Shown here: piece by piece, positions 35,349 through 44,899 of the stretch | Layout of the letters: each line of letters begins with the position of its first letter | Numbering within the stretch: position 1 is the first letter of the stretch | Assembly: GCF_022008395.1 (NCBI RefSeq) | Contig: NZ_JAIRBB010000008.1 | Coordinates: 50,094 to 114,093 of the forward strand | DNA length: 64,000 nucleotides | Direction of reading: 5' to 3' | Origin: Aequorivita xiaoshiensis | Lineage (GTDB): Bacteria > Bacteroidota > Bacteroidia > Flavobacteriales > Flavobacteriaceae | Position numbers and translations under genes: made by a program | The notes under the pieces: model-generated | What the model was told of the DNA's origin: nothing | The model's database searches: none | What the model saw: the letters and a program-made list of their open reading frames with translations, nothing else

Positions 35349-36713
35349 TTATAAGTTAGGAACTCTTACGCTACCGCCAACCCAACAGTTAAATTTAACT
35401 GTTTTTCCGGCCATTCCTTCGCTAAAGATATCACTTTTTTGTGGAGCACGCCCTCTATAACTACTTGCAGCAGCTCTGGCATTTCCAGCTATAGTTCCAT
35501 CAACACGTGCAGCCTTATCCATCATATCTGCCGCTAACCAATACATAGCTCTCTTTTCAAAAACTGTATTTCCGCATCCGTTTGCACTGTCTGCGTACAT
35601 AGCACCAATTTTGTAATAAGCAATACCAGCAGATGGTTTAACTGCTAACATTTTGTTGTAATAGTTTCTAGCAGTACCAAAGCTTCCTTTCTTACGGTAG
35701 TTTTCAGCGATACTGTAGTAAATACGTGCTTTTTTAGAGTTGTCATTTTCAAGATCTGCAGCTTGGTTGAAGTATTCTAGTGCTTTAGATGACTTACCTT
35801 CAGCCTCAGCTTGCTTTCCTAATAGGTATGCAGACGTAGAGCTTGGCTCTAATTCGTGAAGACGAACAGCTAACTTGTTTGAAAGTGGGCTATCACAATC
35901 TTTTGCATCCAATCTGTTACTTGCAGATTTAATCCAATCGATATCGTTTTTCTTCGCTTCGTAATCTTTTTCGTAAAGAGGAATTAAGTTAGGGCAATCA
36001 GCTAACTGACCTAATTTACCATTTACACTTCCTTCTACAGTTGTATAAACACTCAAGTTGTTTTCGTAAACAGCTTTAGCGCGTTCTTCCTTGCTAGTAA
36101 GTGTTGTTCCGCTTTCAGCTTTGTTTAATAACACAGTAAGCTTTTCAGCTAGTGAGTTTTTTTGAGAATCAATTTTAGCAGTTACTTTGTCATAAAGATC
36201 AAATATTTCTTGAAGCTCTTTTTCTCCTGAATTATGTAAATCTACAGCTAAAGAGAAGTAAGTATACAAGCTCTTTCCGCTAGTAAAATCTTCTGGGTGC
36301 TTGTTAAAAGCAGTGTCAAAAGCGTTAAATTGTTCCTTTTTAGTTCCAATGTTGTTGTCGAACTTTAACTGTGCAATAGTTGAAAGAACATCTCCCTCCT
36401 TAGTTTTAGCAGGAAAGTTTTCAAGCCTCAATTCCCAAGCTTGAATAAGGTCTTTTACTTTACTTTTATCACCTTTTTCTTCAATAAAGTATTCAAACAT
36501 TTTTACACCATATTGGTAAGTAGCGATATGGTAGTTTGGACATTCTTTAATTAATTGCTCGTAATAAGGAAGTGCGGCTTCGTAATTCTTAATTCTAGCC
36601 GGCTCGGTAAAGTATGATAAGGTAATTGCACAATCATCAGGAGCTTGAGCAAATGTTTTTGCTGAAGTTGCTAATAAGACAATGGTAAATAGTAAAATGA
36701 ATTTAGTTTTCAT
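35349..36713 (-). CDS. Exported TPR-repeat protein of the lptC operon
   Basis: A 454-residue protein with a signal peptide (to about TFAQ23) and helical TPR-like repeats, clearest around residues 305-375 (SKALEYFNQAADLENDNSKKARIYYSIAENYRKK and following). It lies 18 bases after the beta-barrel gene and directly before lptC. TPR proteins often scaffold multi-protein assemblies; a link to LPS transport is inferred from gene order only. Confidence 0.75.
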   Translation of the reverse strand: MKTKFILLFTIVLLATSAKTFAQAPDDCAITLSYFTEPARIKNYEAALPYYEQLIKECPNYHIATYQYGVKMFEYFIEEKGDKSKVKDLIQAWELRLENFPAKTKEGDVLSTIAQLKFDNNIGTKKEQFNAFDTAFNKHPEDFTSGKSLYTYFSLAVDLHNSGEKELQEIFDLYDKVTAKIDSQKNSLAEKLTVLLNKAESGTTLTSKEERAKAVYENNLSVYTTVEGSVNGKLGQLADCPNLIPLYEKDYEAKKNDIDWIKSASNRLDAKDCDSPLSNKLAVRLHELEPSSTSAYLLGKQAEAEGKSSKALEYFNQAADLENDNSKKARIYYSIAENYRKKGSFGTARNYYNKMLAVKPSAGIAYYKIGAMYADSANGCGNTVFEKRAMYWLAADMMDKAARVDGTIAGNARAAASSYRGRAPQKSDIFSEGMAGKTVKFNCWVGGSVRVPNL

Positions 36714-36731
36714 GGAATTGCTGTTATTGTA

Positions 36732-37973
36732 TTAATCGTATAATCTTTTTTCGAACCAACGGTCATTTAATGAGAAACTCAAATATGTATTAAAAAAGTT
36801 TTCTTGTATCAATCCAAAGTCGGTGGTTCCGCGTTTGCCGATTTCAAACCCTAAGTTCATATTAGAGAATAATCGACCTACAGGTAGTCCTAACCCAAAA
36901 GATATGCCAAACTCGTTTATGTCCTGACCATTTACAGCTAAACCTGTCTGTTCAAAACGTGCTCCGGCTCTGTAAACCACTCTGTCAAAGTAGTTTCCAA
37001 ATGAATTGTAATTAGGAATGTAATATCCGCCTAATTTTATTTTAGATGCATTTTTGTAAGTTACTTGATCTATAGTAAAAGTGCGATTTGAGAAATTGCT
37101 AGTTTGTTGGTTGGTATATTCAACCCCAATTCCCCAGTATTTAGGCTTGCTCAATCCCGCTCCTAAAGTTAGTTGTGAGGGGAAAGTAAAGTCGGTATCC
37201 GCTACAGTAACTTCTCTTTCATCAACAGGAATTATCCCAACAGGGGAGATATTTACAGTTCCTATTCTTCTAAAGTTTTCTGAATTAAAACTTGTACCAG
37301 GAGAATACGTTACAGAACCAGTTAATTCAAGTTTGTCTGTAATCATCTTCTTGTACAGGGCACCAAAACTAAAACTAAAACCTAATAAGTCCGAGCTATT
37401 GTAAATTTGGGTTCCATATTGTAAATCAGATTTCTGAGTTGTTGCAGTGTTTTCTATCTTTCCGAAATTGTAGTTGGTATCAACACCTAAGCTAAATTCA
37501 GGAGTAACTTGATATGCTAAGGATAGGAATACTTTATTTAAACCACCGCTTCCAGAGTATTCTGTAAGTCCGTCTGATACTTCCGAATAAAAGTCATAGC
37601 CAACAGCAGTGTAGGGTAGAAGTCCAAATCCCATTCCGAATTTACCCATAGGAATTCCCATAGCTAAATAGTCTAATGATGTAGACGAAGTGTTTTGGCT
37701 ACCAGTGTCACTTTTTTGCTTTTGAGCTTTATGGCTCGCACCTACTGAAAAGTTCACTAAGCGTAGTCCTGCATATCCCGCAGGATTCTGTAAGTTTATA
37801 TGAATGCTATCTGTGAAGACGCCGATTCCTCCCATTGATCTATTTTCGGCAGTTCCGCGAAATTTCAACGATCCTATTCCATAAAAAGAATATGGCGAGG
37901 TGGTTCCTTCTTGAGCTAGCATTGTAGAGCCGGCTATTAGCAAAAATAAACCAATTATTATTTTTCTAAACAT
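36732..37973 (-). CDS. Outer-membrane beta-barrel protein of the lptC operon
   Basis: A 413-residue exported protein: signal peptide to about LAQ21, then a FadL/PorV-like barrel sequence (SPYSFYGIGSLKFRG and NRSMGGIGVF near the N terminus, NTYLSFSLNDRWFEKRLYD at the end). Its start overlaps the end of coaX by 16 bases. FadL-type barrels transport hydrophobic compounds; here the neighbouring lptC raises a link to LPS or envelope lipids, unproven. Confidence 0.78.
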   Translation of the reverse strand: MFRKIIIGLFLLIAGSTMLAQEGTTSPYSFYGIGSLKFRGTAENRSMGGIGVFTDSIHINLQNPAGYAGLRLVNFSVGASHKAQKQKSDTGSQNTSSTSLDYLAMGIPMGKFGMGFGLLPYTAVGYDFYSEVSDGLTEYSGSGGLNKVFLSLAYQVTPEFSLGVDTNYNFGKIENTATTQKSDLQYGTQIYNSSDLLGFSFSFGALYKKMITDKLELTGSVTYSPGTSFNSENFRRIGTVNISPVGIIPVDEREVTVADTDFTFPSQLTLGAGLSKPKYWGIGVEYTNQQTSNFSNRTFTIDQVTYKNASKIKLGGYYIPNYNSFGNYFDRVVYRAGARFEQTGLAVNGQDINEFGISFGLGLPVGRLFSNMNLGFEIGKRGTTDFGLIQENFFNTYLSFSLNDRWFEKRLYD

Positions 37974-38701
37974 GAATGTTTGTTATATTCTAAAATATGG
38001 TTCAATCCCTCCAATAAAAAATTTGAGTTGGCAAAGATGTCATTTTTTATACTATCTCGCAAAAAATGTGTGTCTCCTCCTGTTAAAATAACTGTTAAAT
38101 TCTCGTTTTCTTTTTTGTACTCAGCTATATAACCATCAATTTCGAACAAAACAGCTTTCACTATACCCGAATGTATTGCGTTAGCAGTGTTGTTTCCTAT
38201 ATACGAATTTGGATGAGCCTTTTCTAATAACGGAAGTTTATCTGTAAACGTATGTAGCGATTTATAGCGCATTGCAATCCCCGGTGATATGGCGCCACCT
38301 AAATATTCATTTTCCGAATTAATAAAATCATAAGTGATGCAAGTGCCAGCATCAATCACCAATACGTTTTTATTTTTATGTTGAAAAGATGCTGCGCTCA
38401 TTAATGCTATACGATCTATACCCAAAGTTTGAGGTGTAGCATATCTATTTATGAATGGAACTTTTGTTTGATGATTTAAACGTAAAACATTAAAACGCTC
38501 TTCTAATTTAGATAAGTGTTCCTTTGAAAGATTAGCGACAGACGAAATTATACAATTTTCAATAGAAGGAAATGTTTTTGAAATTTCATCCAAGGTTTGA
38601 AGAAAACCATGCTTATTACTAGTCGTTTTCCACTTAATCACCTCCAAATCAAACACTCCGAACTTTATTGAAGTGTTTCCTACATCAATTACAAGATTCA
38701 T
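37958..38701 (-). CDS. coaX: Type III pantothenate kinase CoaX
   Basis: The first step of coenzyme A synthesis. The ASKHA-fold motifs are present: MNLVIDVGNTSIKFGVF at the N terminus, GIDRIALMSAA and VLVIDAGTCITYDFI in the middle, and GGAISPGIAMRYKSLH. From ATG 38701 it has 247 residues; a start 10 codons earlier would add MCTFTHLIII and is not typical. It is the first gene of the envelope run. Confidence 0.93.
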   Translation of the reverse strand: MNLVIDVGNTSIKFGVFDLEVIKWKTTSNKHGFLQTLDEISKTFPSIENCIISSVANLSKEHLSKLEERFNVLRLNHQTKVPFINRYATPQTLGIDRIALMSAASFQHKNKNVLVIDAGTCITYDFINSENEYLGGAISPGIAMRYKSLHTFTDKLPLLEKAHPNSYIGNNTANAIHSGIVKAVLFEIDGYIAEYKKENENLTVILTGGDTHFLRDSIKNDIFANSNFLLEGLNHILEYNKHSCLEK

Positions 38702-38803
38702 AATTATTATTAAGTGCGTAAAAGTACACACATGCTAATTAACTTATTGTTAAGGACATATTAAATAGAGCGAAAAAAAATCAATATTTTTTTCAAATAA
38801 AGT

Positions 38804-38833
38804 TTTGTGAAATCGAAATATGCTTTATATTTG
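38804..38833 (+). promoter_or_regulatory. Promoter of tRNA-Phe
   Basis: TTTG (38804-38807), an 18-base spacer and a perfect TATATTTG (38826-38833) form a near-ideal Bacteroidota promoter. Transcription would start about 8 bases before the mature tRNA end. Confidence 0.88.
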
Positions 38834-38847
38834 CCGTCTCAAACAAT

Positions 38848-38920
<73 letters not shown>

Positions 38921-38924
38921 CTTA

Positions 38925-38954
38925 AAAACCCGAAACTATCGTTTCGGGTTTTTT
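38925..38954 (+). terminator. Terminator after tRNA-Phe
   Basis: A perfect 12-bp stem, AAAACCCGAAAC (38925-38936) with GTTTCGGGTTTT (38941-38952), loop TATC, then T residues. Confidence 0.93.
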
Positions 38955-38977
38955 GCTTTAAGTAATAATTTTAATTT

Positions 38978-39454
38978 TTAATAAACGTAACTGTATACAT
39001 AGTATATAGCTACAAATTCCTCAATAGTTACAAAGTCATTCATTGTAATAAGTATGTCGCCACTATAATTTGAATTTCCTTTGTAAACCTTTACATCCTT
39101 AAAATTCATTAAAATGTCTCCAGAGTATGTTGAGAAATTTTCATACACTTTTCCATCTTTGATGTTTAATACAATATCTCCAGAATAATTTGAATCATCT
39201 TTATAAACCTTTCCTTCAGAGACTGTATAAAGAATGTCTCCAGAATAGCTTGAATTTTTATTGTAAATTTTATTATTAGAAATGTTACAAATTATGTCTC
39301 CTGAATAATTTGAGTTTTTCTTATAAACCTTACCATCCTTGATATTACAAATAATATCGCCGCTGTAATTGGAATTTCCTGAATAAACTTTTGTTTGTGA
39401 ATTTGATGTACCGACAGAAAACAGTGTAAAAACGGCAATTATTATATGCTTCAT
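38978..39454 (-). CDS. Exported protein made of 20-residue tandem repeats
   Basis: A 158-residue protein with a signal peptide (to about SNSQ20) and then six repeats of 20 residues, consensus KVYKxNSNYSGDIxxNIxDG, from residue 22 to 141, plus a short hydrophobic, Tyr-rich tail. Short strands separated by turns suggest a beta-roll or blade-like fold. I do not recognise a characterised family. No membrane anchor or T9SS domain is seen, so it may be periplasmic. Confidence 0.75.
   Translation of the reverse strand: MKHIIIAVFTLFSVGTSNSQTKVYSGNSNYSGDIICNIKDGKVYKKNSNYSGDIICNISNNKIYNKNSSYSGDILYTVSEGKVYKDDSNYSGDIVLNIKDGKVYENFSTYSGDILMNFKDVKVYKGNSNYSGDILITMNDFVTIEEFVAIYYVYSYVY
39032..39391 (-). repeat. 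Six in-frame 60-bp tandem repeats
   Basis: The repeats are diverged in DNA but kept in frame at 60-base steps; the best conserved part encodes NYSGDI. The first and fifth to sixth units look closest to each other. The units are coding, not CRISPR. Confidence 0.75.
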
Positions 39455-39460
39455 AGAGAT

Positions 39461-40366
39461 TTAGGATTTAATCATATCTGCAAAAGATACGATTTTTTTA
39501 AATCCTTTTTCTCTAAAATACTCCATTTCTGTTTTGTTCCCAGTAGCTAAAACAAAATCTCCACCCCACGCGCCTAAGCTTTTTACGATACCTGAAAAAT
39601 CACTGAATAACTTCGACTTCACTGTAGGTAGGTTTATTATTTCTGAAATAATTTGCTCGTGTTCCTTCATCAAATTTTCAAATTCCTCAAGTGAACTGCA
39701 AACTAAAAGTGAATTTGTAATCTCCGAAATTCTCTTAAGAGTTTCTTTCTTGACAGTCGTTTTTTTAAATCTTGAAATCCCTTGCTTACTGTCTTGTTTC
39801 TGATTCAGATAAACAAAAAAGATCGAATCGGTGAAATCCCAAGGAAGATGTACTTTATTTATTTCGGGAACTCCATTGGTTATCCTATATACTATTGGAG
39901 TGTCGTTTTGAGCCGCTGCAATATCGTATCCGCTACCTCCAAAACTATTGTTAAGTAATTGAAATGCGTCAACATTTGCCCATTGGGCAATATTATTTAT
40001 TAAAGTAGAAGAGGTGCCTAACCCCCAATTACGAGGGAAATTGAGTGTTGTAGTAACGTGAAGTCCTTTTTCTTTTAAAAAAAATTCTGGATTTAAACGT
40101 CTAGCTTCAAGCAGAATATTTGATAAAGTTTTAGAAATGGGGCTTTCCGAATTTTTGCTCTTTAAGCTATCTAAGTCGAAAAAGTCTGAAAACCAAATAG
40201 CACCATTCTCATCATAGCTTTCCCAATGAACCCCCTTGATTTCTGAAAATTCAACTTTTAAACTTTGTCCATAAGCTGTTGGAATCGCTAAGGCAGAAGC
40301 CCCACTAAGAACGACATATTCTCCTGTGAGTAGTAATTTACCGTTGCTATGAAAGTTTTTATTCAA
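39461..40366 (-). CDS. GHMP-family kinase, mevalonate-pathway type
   Basis: A 301-residue GHMP kinase: NGKLLLTGEYVVLSGASALAIP at the N terminus (as in mevalonate and phosphomevalonate kinases), the ATP-binding NWGLGTSSTL at about residue 115, GGSGYDIAAAQ and a C-terminal GAWGGDFVLATG. It lies 21 bases after the HMG-CoA reductase gene and reads with it, so it is probably a mevalonate or phosphomevalonate kinase; the precise step is not settled. Confidence 0.82.
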   Translation of the reverse strand: MNKNFHSNGKLLLTGEYVVLSGASALAIPTAYGQSLKVEFSEIKGVHWESYDENGAIWFSDFFDLDSLKSKNSESPISKTLSNILLEARRLNPEFFLKEKGLHVTTTLNFPRNWGLGTSSTLINNIAQWANVDAFQLLNNSFGGSGYDIAAAQNDTPIVYRITNGVPEINKVHLPWDFTDSIFFVYLNQKQDSKQGISRFKKTTVKKETLKRISEITNSLLVCSSLEEFENLMKEHEQIISEIINLPTVKSKLFSDFSGIVKSLGAWGGDFVLATGNKTEMEYFREKGFKKIVSFADMIKS

Positions 40367-40387
40367 TTTTCTATTTTATTAAAGTCC

Positions 40388-41701
40388 TCAGCTTCTCAAT
40401 TCCTTCAAAAATGCTTCTACCGAACTATGAGAAATAGCATTTTCTTTAAAATACACTAAAGCTTTATTTTTTTCATCCTTAGTAGCCTGCATTTGATTCA
40501 TAATATTCATCAGGTGCATTTTCATATGTCCTTTTTGAATTCCTGTAGTAACTAGTGACCGAACTGCAGCAAAATTTTGCGCTAAGCCAGCAACTGCAAT
40601 TATCTTCATCAATTCTTTAGCATTTGGCTTTTGTAATATTTCAAAAGCAAGCTTAGTTAAAGGGTGAAGGGAGGTTAAACCTCCAATAGTTCCAATTGCT
40701 AAAGGTAATTCGATCCAAAAAGTGAATGTATCGCCTTCAATTTTTGCGTGAGTTAAGCTTCCGTAGTAGTTGTTTTTTGCGGCATAGGCGTGAACTCCAG
40801 CTTCAACAGCACGGAAATCGTTTCCAGTAGCCAACACCACTGCATCTATGCCATTCATTATTCCCTTGTTATGTGTAACTGCGCGTCTTGTTTCGGTTTT
40901 TGCTATTTCAATAGCTCTTACAAACTTTTCAGCAAACTGTTTCCCATCGTGGTGTTTTGTTGTAAGTTCATCAATCTTACAACTTACTTCAGCTCGAACT
41001 AAACATTCAGGTACATAGTTGGAGAGTATACTCATTACAACTTCTGGGAAGGTGTTTTCTTTTTGAAATACTTCAGAATTTCTAGCTTCATTTTCAAAAA
41101 CCTGAGCCATTTTCTCTAAACAACTATTAATAAAGTTGGCTCCCATAGCATCCAAGGTTTCAAAAGTAGCGTGGATGTAAAAATAGCCTTCCAAAATATG
41201 TGATTTATCAACTAAGGATAGTTCTAAAAGTCCACCCCCCCGAGCTTTCATATTTTTCTCGATAGACTGAATGCTCTCGCGTAGTTTAGGTTTTATTTCT
41301 TCAAAAAATGTTTCAAGACTCTTTTCCTTTCCGTAGAAATTCAAGTGAATTTGTCCATTTTTGTCTGTTGAAATCACTTCAGCTTTAAAACCCCCACGTT
41401 CAAACCAGAATTTTGCAGCATTACTAGCTGCAGCCACTACGGAGCTTTCTTCTATTACCATAGGTAAAGCGTAAAGCTTTTTATTTATTAAAAAATTAGG
41501 CGCTATACCAAATGGGAGGTAATAGTTTGAAAGTGTATTTTCAATAAAATCGTCGTGAAGTTGCTGTAAAGAAGCATCTTCATTCCAGTAATCTTTTAAA
41601 ATTTGAATGGAATTTGGATTGTTCTGCAGATAATTTTCTGCCAACCATTCAATTTTTTCGGCTTTGGTTTTTTTAGAAAATCCAGAAACGGGCTGATTCA
41701 T
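40388..41701 (-). CDS. mvaA: Hydroxymethylglutaryl-CoA reductase (class II type)
   Basis: Makes mevalonate from HMG-CoA, the committed step of the mevalonate isoprenoid route. The 437-residue protein shows MVIEESSVVAAAS (catalytic Glu), the MGANFINSCLE segment, HNKGIMNGIDAVVLATGNDFRAVEAG, and IGTIGGLTSLHPL near the C-terminal half. It lies upstream of the GHMP kinase. Together they show that this organism makes isoprenoids by the mevalonate pathway. Confidence 0.93.
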   Translation of the reverse strand: MNQPVSGFSKKTKAEKIEWLAENYLQNNPNSIQILKDYWNEDASLQQLHDDFIENTLSNYYLPFGIAPNFLINKKLYALPMVIEESSVVAAASNAAKFWFERGGFKAEVISTDKNGQIHLNFYGKEKSLETFFEEIKPKLRESIQSIEKNMKARGGGLLELSLVDKSHILEGYFYIHATFETLDAMGANFINSCLEKMAQVFENEARNSEVFQKENTFPEVVMSILSNYVPECLVRAEVSCKIDELTTKHHDGKQFAEKFVRAIEIAKTETRRAVTHNKGIMNGIDAVVLATGNDFRAVEAGVHAYAAKNNYYGSLTHAKIEGDTFTFWIELPLAIGTIGGLTSLHPLTKLAFEILQKPNAKELMKIIAVAGLAQNFAAVRSLVTTGIQKGHMKMHLMNIMNQMQATKDEKNKALVYFKENAISHSSVEAFLKELRS

Positions 41702-41859
41702 TTACTTAAATATGATTTGGCTGCAAAGATAGTATTTCGACTTAGTTTCTTAGGAATCATTTAAAAAAGAAAAGGTATTTAGAACAAACATGTTAATCTA
41801 AATACCTTAAAAATTTACAAAAGGTCGCAATCATAGTTTACGAGATGAAATTTTTACTC

Positions 41860-41985
41860 TTATTTTACTTGTGATCCCTTAGTGGGCATACTCCTAACCT
41901 TGAACTTTTTGCGCTTTGGCCTCAATTTTCCAAAGGAACCAATATTAATTTTTCCGCGTTTGGTTTTCTTATCTCCTTTCCCCAT
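41860..41985 (-). CDS. 30S ribosomal protein THX
   Basis: A 41-residue very basic protein starting MGKGDKKTKRGKINIGSFGK and ending in GSQVK. The MGKGDKKTxRGKI start is the mark of bacterial THX, a small protein at the head of the 30S subunit in Thermus and Bacteroidota. It carries an additional basic tail compared with the Thermus protein. Confidence 0.85.
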   Translation of the reverse strand: MGKGDKKTKRGKINIGSFGKLRPKRKKFKVRSMPTKGSQVK

Positions 41986-42040
41986 AATCTAAATAATCTT
42001 TATAACTGAATAAACGTTGCAAGCCTGATATGACAATACT

Positions 42041-42169
42041 TTAGTTTTTATTTTGTTGTTTTTTGATTGTCTTTTTGTCAATATCAAACTCATTGTTTTC
42101 GCGTTTTGTCTTCCCAGTTGGGTTAGTTGGATTTTTTTGCTCTTTTTTTCTTTCAAATTTCTTTTCCAT
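42041..42169 (-). CDS. Small charged protein of unknown function
   Basis: A 42-residue ORF beginning MEKKFERKKEQKNPTNPTGK and rich in Lys, Asn and Gln, with no hydrophobic part. It reads in the same direction as THX, 55 bases upstream. Composition suggests an unstructured nucleic-acid or ribosome-binding protein; translation is uncertain. Confidence 0.5.
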   Translation of the reverse strand: MEKKFERKKEQKNPTNPTGKTKRENNEFDIDKKTIKKQQNKN

Positions 42170-42246
42170 AATCTCTTCTTTTTTGATTTACCACCAAATT
42201 ACAGAAATCTTAGTACAAATTATATTAAACTCTTGCTAAATAATGG

Positions 42247-43035
42247 TTAAACCTCACGGATAGAGGCTATAAAGTTCGAAATTCCACTTTTGCCATTCCT
42301 AGCAAGTGTTTTTATAAAAGCACTACCAATTATGGCGCCTTCAGTTTTTGAAGTTGCCTGTTTAAAAGTAGTAGCATCCTTAATTCCGAATCCTACAATT
42401 AGAGGGTTTTTTAGCTGCATGGACGCCACACGATTGAAGTAATTTTCTTGATTCTCATCAAATCCATCCAAATTCCCCGTAACACTTGAACTGCTCACTA
42501 AGTATATAAATCCATCGGAAGCTGTATCAATTTGCCTAATGCGATCATCAGAAGTTTGGGGTGTAATTAAAAATACATTTATCAAATTGTACTTTTTAAA
42601 AGTTTCGTGGTAATGCTCTTTGTATTCCGACAAGGGAAGATCGGGTAGGATAAGGCCGTCGATGCCTACTTCTGCACATTTTTCACAAAAATCTTCTACT
42701 CCATATTGTAGAATAGGATTAAAATACCCCATAATTATAAGTGGAATTGAAACAGTTTTACGCACATCTTTCAGTTGCTGAAAAAGAATTTCGGTAGTCA
42801 TCCCATTCTTTAAGGCTAGTTGTGAACTATCTTGAATAGTGGGGCCGTCTGCCAAAGGATCGCTAAAAGGCAAACCGATTTCAACCATATCGACACCGCT
42901 TTCCTCCAATTGCTGAAGAATTTCAACAGTATCATCCAATTTAGGATATCCAGCAGTAAAATAGATTGACAGCAATTTTTCCGCCTTGTTGTGATACAGT
43001 TTTTTTTCTGATAGTTTATTTTGAATTCTATTCAT
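42247..43035 (-). CDS. trpA: Tryptophan synthase alpha chain
   Basis: Cleaves indole-3-glycerol phosphate to indole and glyceraldehyde 3-phosphate and passes indole to TrpB. Motifs: TAGYPKLDDTVEILQ, VDMVEIGLPFSDPLADGPTIQ with the catalytic Glu and Asp, and GFGIKDATTF and GAIIGSAF at the phosphate site. Start chosen at ATG 43035 (MNRIQNKLSEKK); a TTG three codons earlier is less likely. It is the last gene of the trp operon. Confidence 0.94.
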   Translation of the reverse strand: MNRIQNKLSEKKLYHNKAEKLLSIYFTAGYPKLDDTVEILQQLEESGVDMVEIGLPFSDPLADGPTIQDSSQLALKNGMTTEILFQQLKDVRKTVSIPLIIMGYFNPILQYGVEDFCEKCAEVGIDGLILPDLPLSEYKEHYHETFKKYNLINVFLITPQTSDDRIRQIDTASDGFIYLVSSSSVTGNLDGFDENQENYFNRVASMQLKNPLIVGFGIKDATTFKQATSKTEGAIIGSAFIKTLARNGKSGISNFIASIREV

Positions 43036-43069
43036 AGCTAACAATTAAATCAAATAAGTATAGATTTAT

Positions 43070-44251
43070 TTAGAGGTCGAAATATCTTATAAAAGTGTCA
43101 AGATCCTTATCACCTCGGCCACTTAAATTCACAACAATTACATCATCTCTTTTAAATTTTCTCGTTTCAAAAATTGCAAGAGCGTGACTGCTTTCTATTG
43201 CGGGAATAATGCCTTCTAGTTTGCACAATTCAAGACCTGCTTTCATTGCTTTATCATCGGTAATTGAGATAAATTCTCCTCGGCCCGAAGTAAATAAATT
43301 GGCGTGCATTGGGCCGACGCCAGGATAATCTAAACCAGCAGAAATGGAGTAGGGCTCTGTTATTTGTCCGTCTGCTGTTTGCATCAATAGCGTTTTACTA
43401 CCGTGAATAATTCCCACTTTCCCTAATGCTGAGGTTGCAGCACTTTCACCACTATCAATGCCTTTTCCAGCAGCTTCTACAGCAATAAGTCCTACCTCTA
43501 AATTGTCTAAATAATGATAAAATGCGCCTGCAGCGTTACTTCCTCCGCCAACGCAAGCCACAACAAAGTCTGGGTTTTTGCGATTTTCTTTTTCACGTAG
43601 CTGTGTTTTTATTTCTTCAGAAATTACACTTTGAAATCTCGCAACCATATCTGGATATGGATGTGGCCCTACTACACTTCCTATAATATAATGTGTATCA
43701 ACAGGGTTGTTAATCCAATCGCGAATGGCTTCGTTGGTAGCATCTTTTAAGGTTTTACTTCCACTTGTTGCTGGAACCACTTTTGCGCCAAGCATTTTCA
43801 TTCTAGCAACGTTTGGGGCTTGACGTTTAATGTCAACTTCTCCCATAAAAATAATGCATTCTAACCCCATTAAAGCGCAAACGGTAGCTGTTGCAACTCC
43901 GTGCTGACCTGCACCTGTTTCAGCAATTATACGAGTTTTTCCCAATCGCTTTGCCATTAAAATCTGCCCGATGGTGTTGTTTACTTTATGAGCTCCTGTA
44001 TGACAAAGATCTTCTCGTTTTAAATAAATTTTGGTCTTGTATTTTTCTGAAAGACGTTTTGCAAAATAGAGTGGAGTAGGGCGTCCAACATATTCTTTAA
44101 GTAATTGGCGGAATTCCTTTTGAAAAGATTCTTCCCTCATAACTTTCAAATAATTCTGCCTTAGCTCTTCCACATTTGGATAAAGCATTTCAGGAATGTA
44201 TGCACCGCCAAAATCGCCGTAATAACCTTTTTCGTTTATGTTATAATTCAT
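43070..44251 (-). CDS. trpB: Tryptophan synthase beta chain
   Basis: PLP enzyme joining indole with serine to make Trp. [23 protein letters not shown] at the start, the PLP lysine in [12 protein letters not shown], the GGGSNAAG phosphate loop and the C-terminal LSGRGDKD are all present (393 residues). It overlaps trpF by 11 bases, suggesting translational coupling. Confidence 0.96.
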   Translation of the reverse strand: MNYNINEKGYYGDFGGAYIPEMLYPNVEELRQNYLKVMREESFQKEFRQLLKEYVGRPTPLYFAKRLSEKYKTKIYLKREDLCHTGAHKVNNTIGQILMAKRLGKTRIIAETGAGQHGVATATVCALMGLECIIFMGEVDIKRQAPNVARMKMLGAKVVPATSGSKTLKDATNEAIRDWINNPVDTHYIIGSVVGPHPYPDMVARFQSVISEEIKTQLREKENRKNPDFVVACVGGGSNAAGAFYHYLDNLEVGLIAVEAAGKGIDSGESAATSALGKVGIIHGSKTLLMQTADGQITEPYSISAGLDYPGVGPMHANLFTSGRGEFISITDDKAMKAGLELCKLEGIIPAIESSHALAIFETRKFKRDDVIVVNLSGRGDKDLDTFIRYFDL

Positions 44252-44864
44252 TTTTGAACCTTTTTAAATCTTCCGTATTTTTCAAGCCTGGTTTAGTTTC
44301 AAATCTACTGTTTACATCAATTGCGTAAATTGGGAGGTCGGTTTGTAGAAGCTCTTTTAGCGATTCCATTTCTTCTAAACCAATGCCACCACTTAAAATG
44401 AAAGGTTTATTTAATGTATAGTCTTTTAAAATTTCCCAATTGAAAGTGTAGCCGTTTCCTCCTTTTTCCTTTCCTTTTGTGTCGAAAAGAAATTTATCTA
44501 CTGTATTTTCATAAGGTGATAATTCACTAAAGTCGAATTTATCATGAAGACTAAAAGCTTTCCAAACAAGCGTACCCGAAAACTCAAGATTAGATTGCAA
44601 ATCCCGTATATACTCATTGCTTTCATTACCGTGAAGCTGGATTATATCTAAAGCATATTTACTAGTCAATTCAATAACTTTTGAAATCTTTTCATCTACA
44701 AAAACACCAACTTTCTTAACGCCTGCAGGTAGTTGTGGGATTTCTTCCGCATTGAAATATCGCGGACTTTCATCATAAAAGATAAATCCCATATAATCTG
44801 GCTGAAGTTTTGCTACTTCAGCGATGTTTTGTTTTATGCCGCAGATTTTCAGCTTAATATTCAT
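44241..44864 (-). CDS. trpF: Phosphoribosylanthranilate isomerase
   Basis: Third step of Trp synthesis, an Amadori rearrangement on a TIM barrel. KICGIK carries the catalytic Cys near the N terminus, with [32 protein letters not shown] and the phosphate-site [10 protein letters not shown] and [16 protein letters not shown] near the C terminus (207 residues). Standard for the family. Confidence 0.93.
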   Translation of the reverse strand: MNIKLKICGIKQNIAEVAKLQPDYMGFIFYDESPRYFNAEEIPQLPAGVKKVGVFVDEKISKVIELTSKYALDIIQLHGNESNEYIRDLQSNLEFSGTLVWKAFSLHDKFDFSELSPYENTVDKFLFDTKGKEKGGNGYTFNWEILKDYTLNKPFILSGGIGLEEMESLKELLQTDLPIYAIDVNSRFETKPGLKNTEDLKRFKNEL

Positions 44865-44899
44865 ATGTATATTTTAATTTACCTTGCAAGTTGTACAAT

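Noticed and set aside
39032..39391. Regular 60-bp repeats as a possible CRISPR array
   Set aside because: The units are contiguous, without spacers, diverged, and kept in frame as protein repeats with a signal peptide ahead. No cas gene is nearby.
42053..42250. A Phe-rich plus-strand frame of 65 codons
   Set aside because: It is antisense to the small basic gene at 42041-42169 and has only hydrophobic low-complexity sequence.
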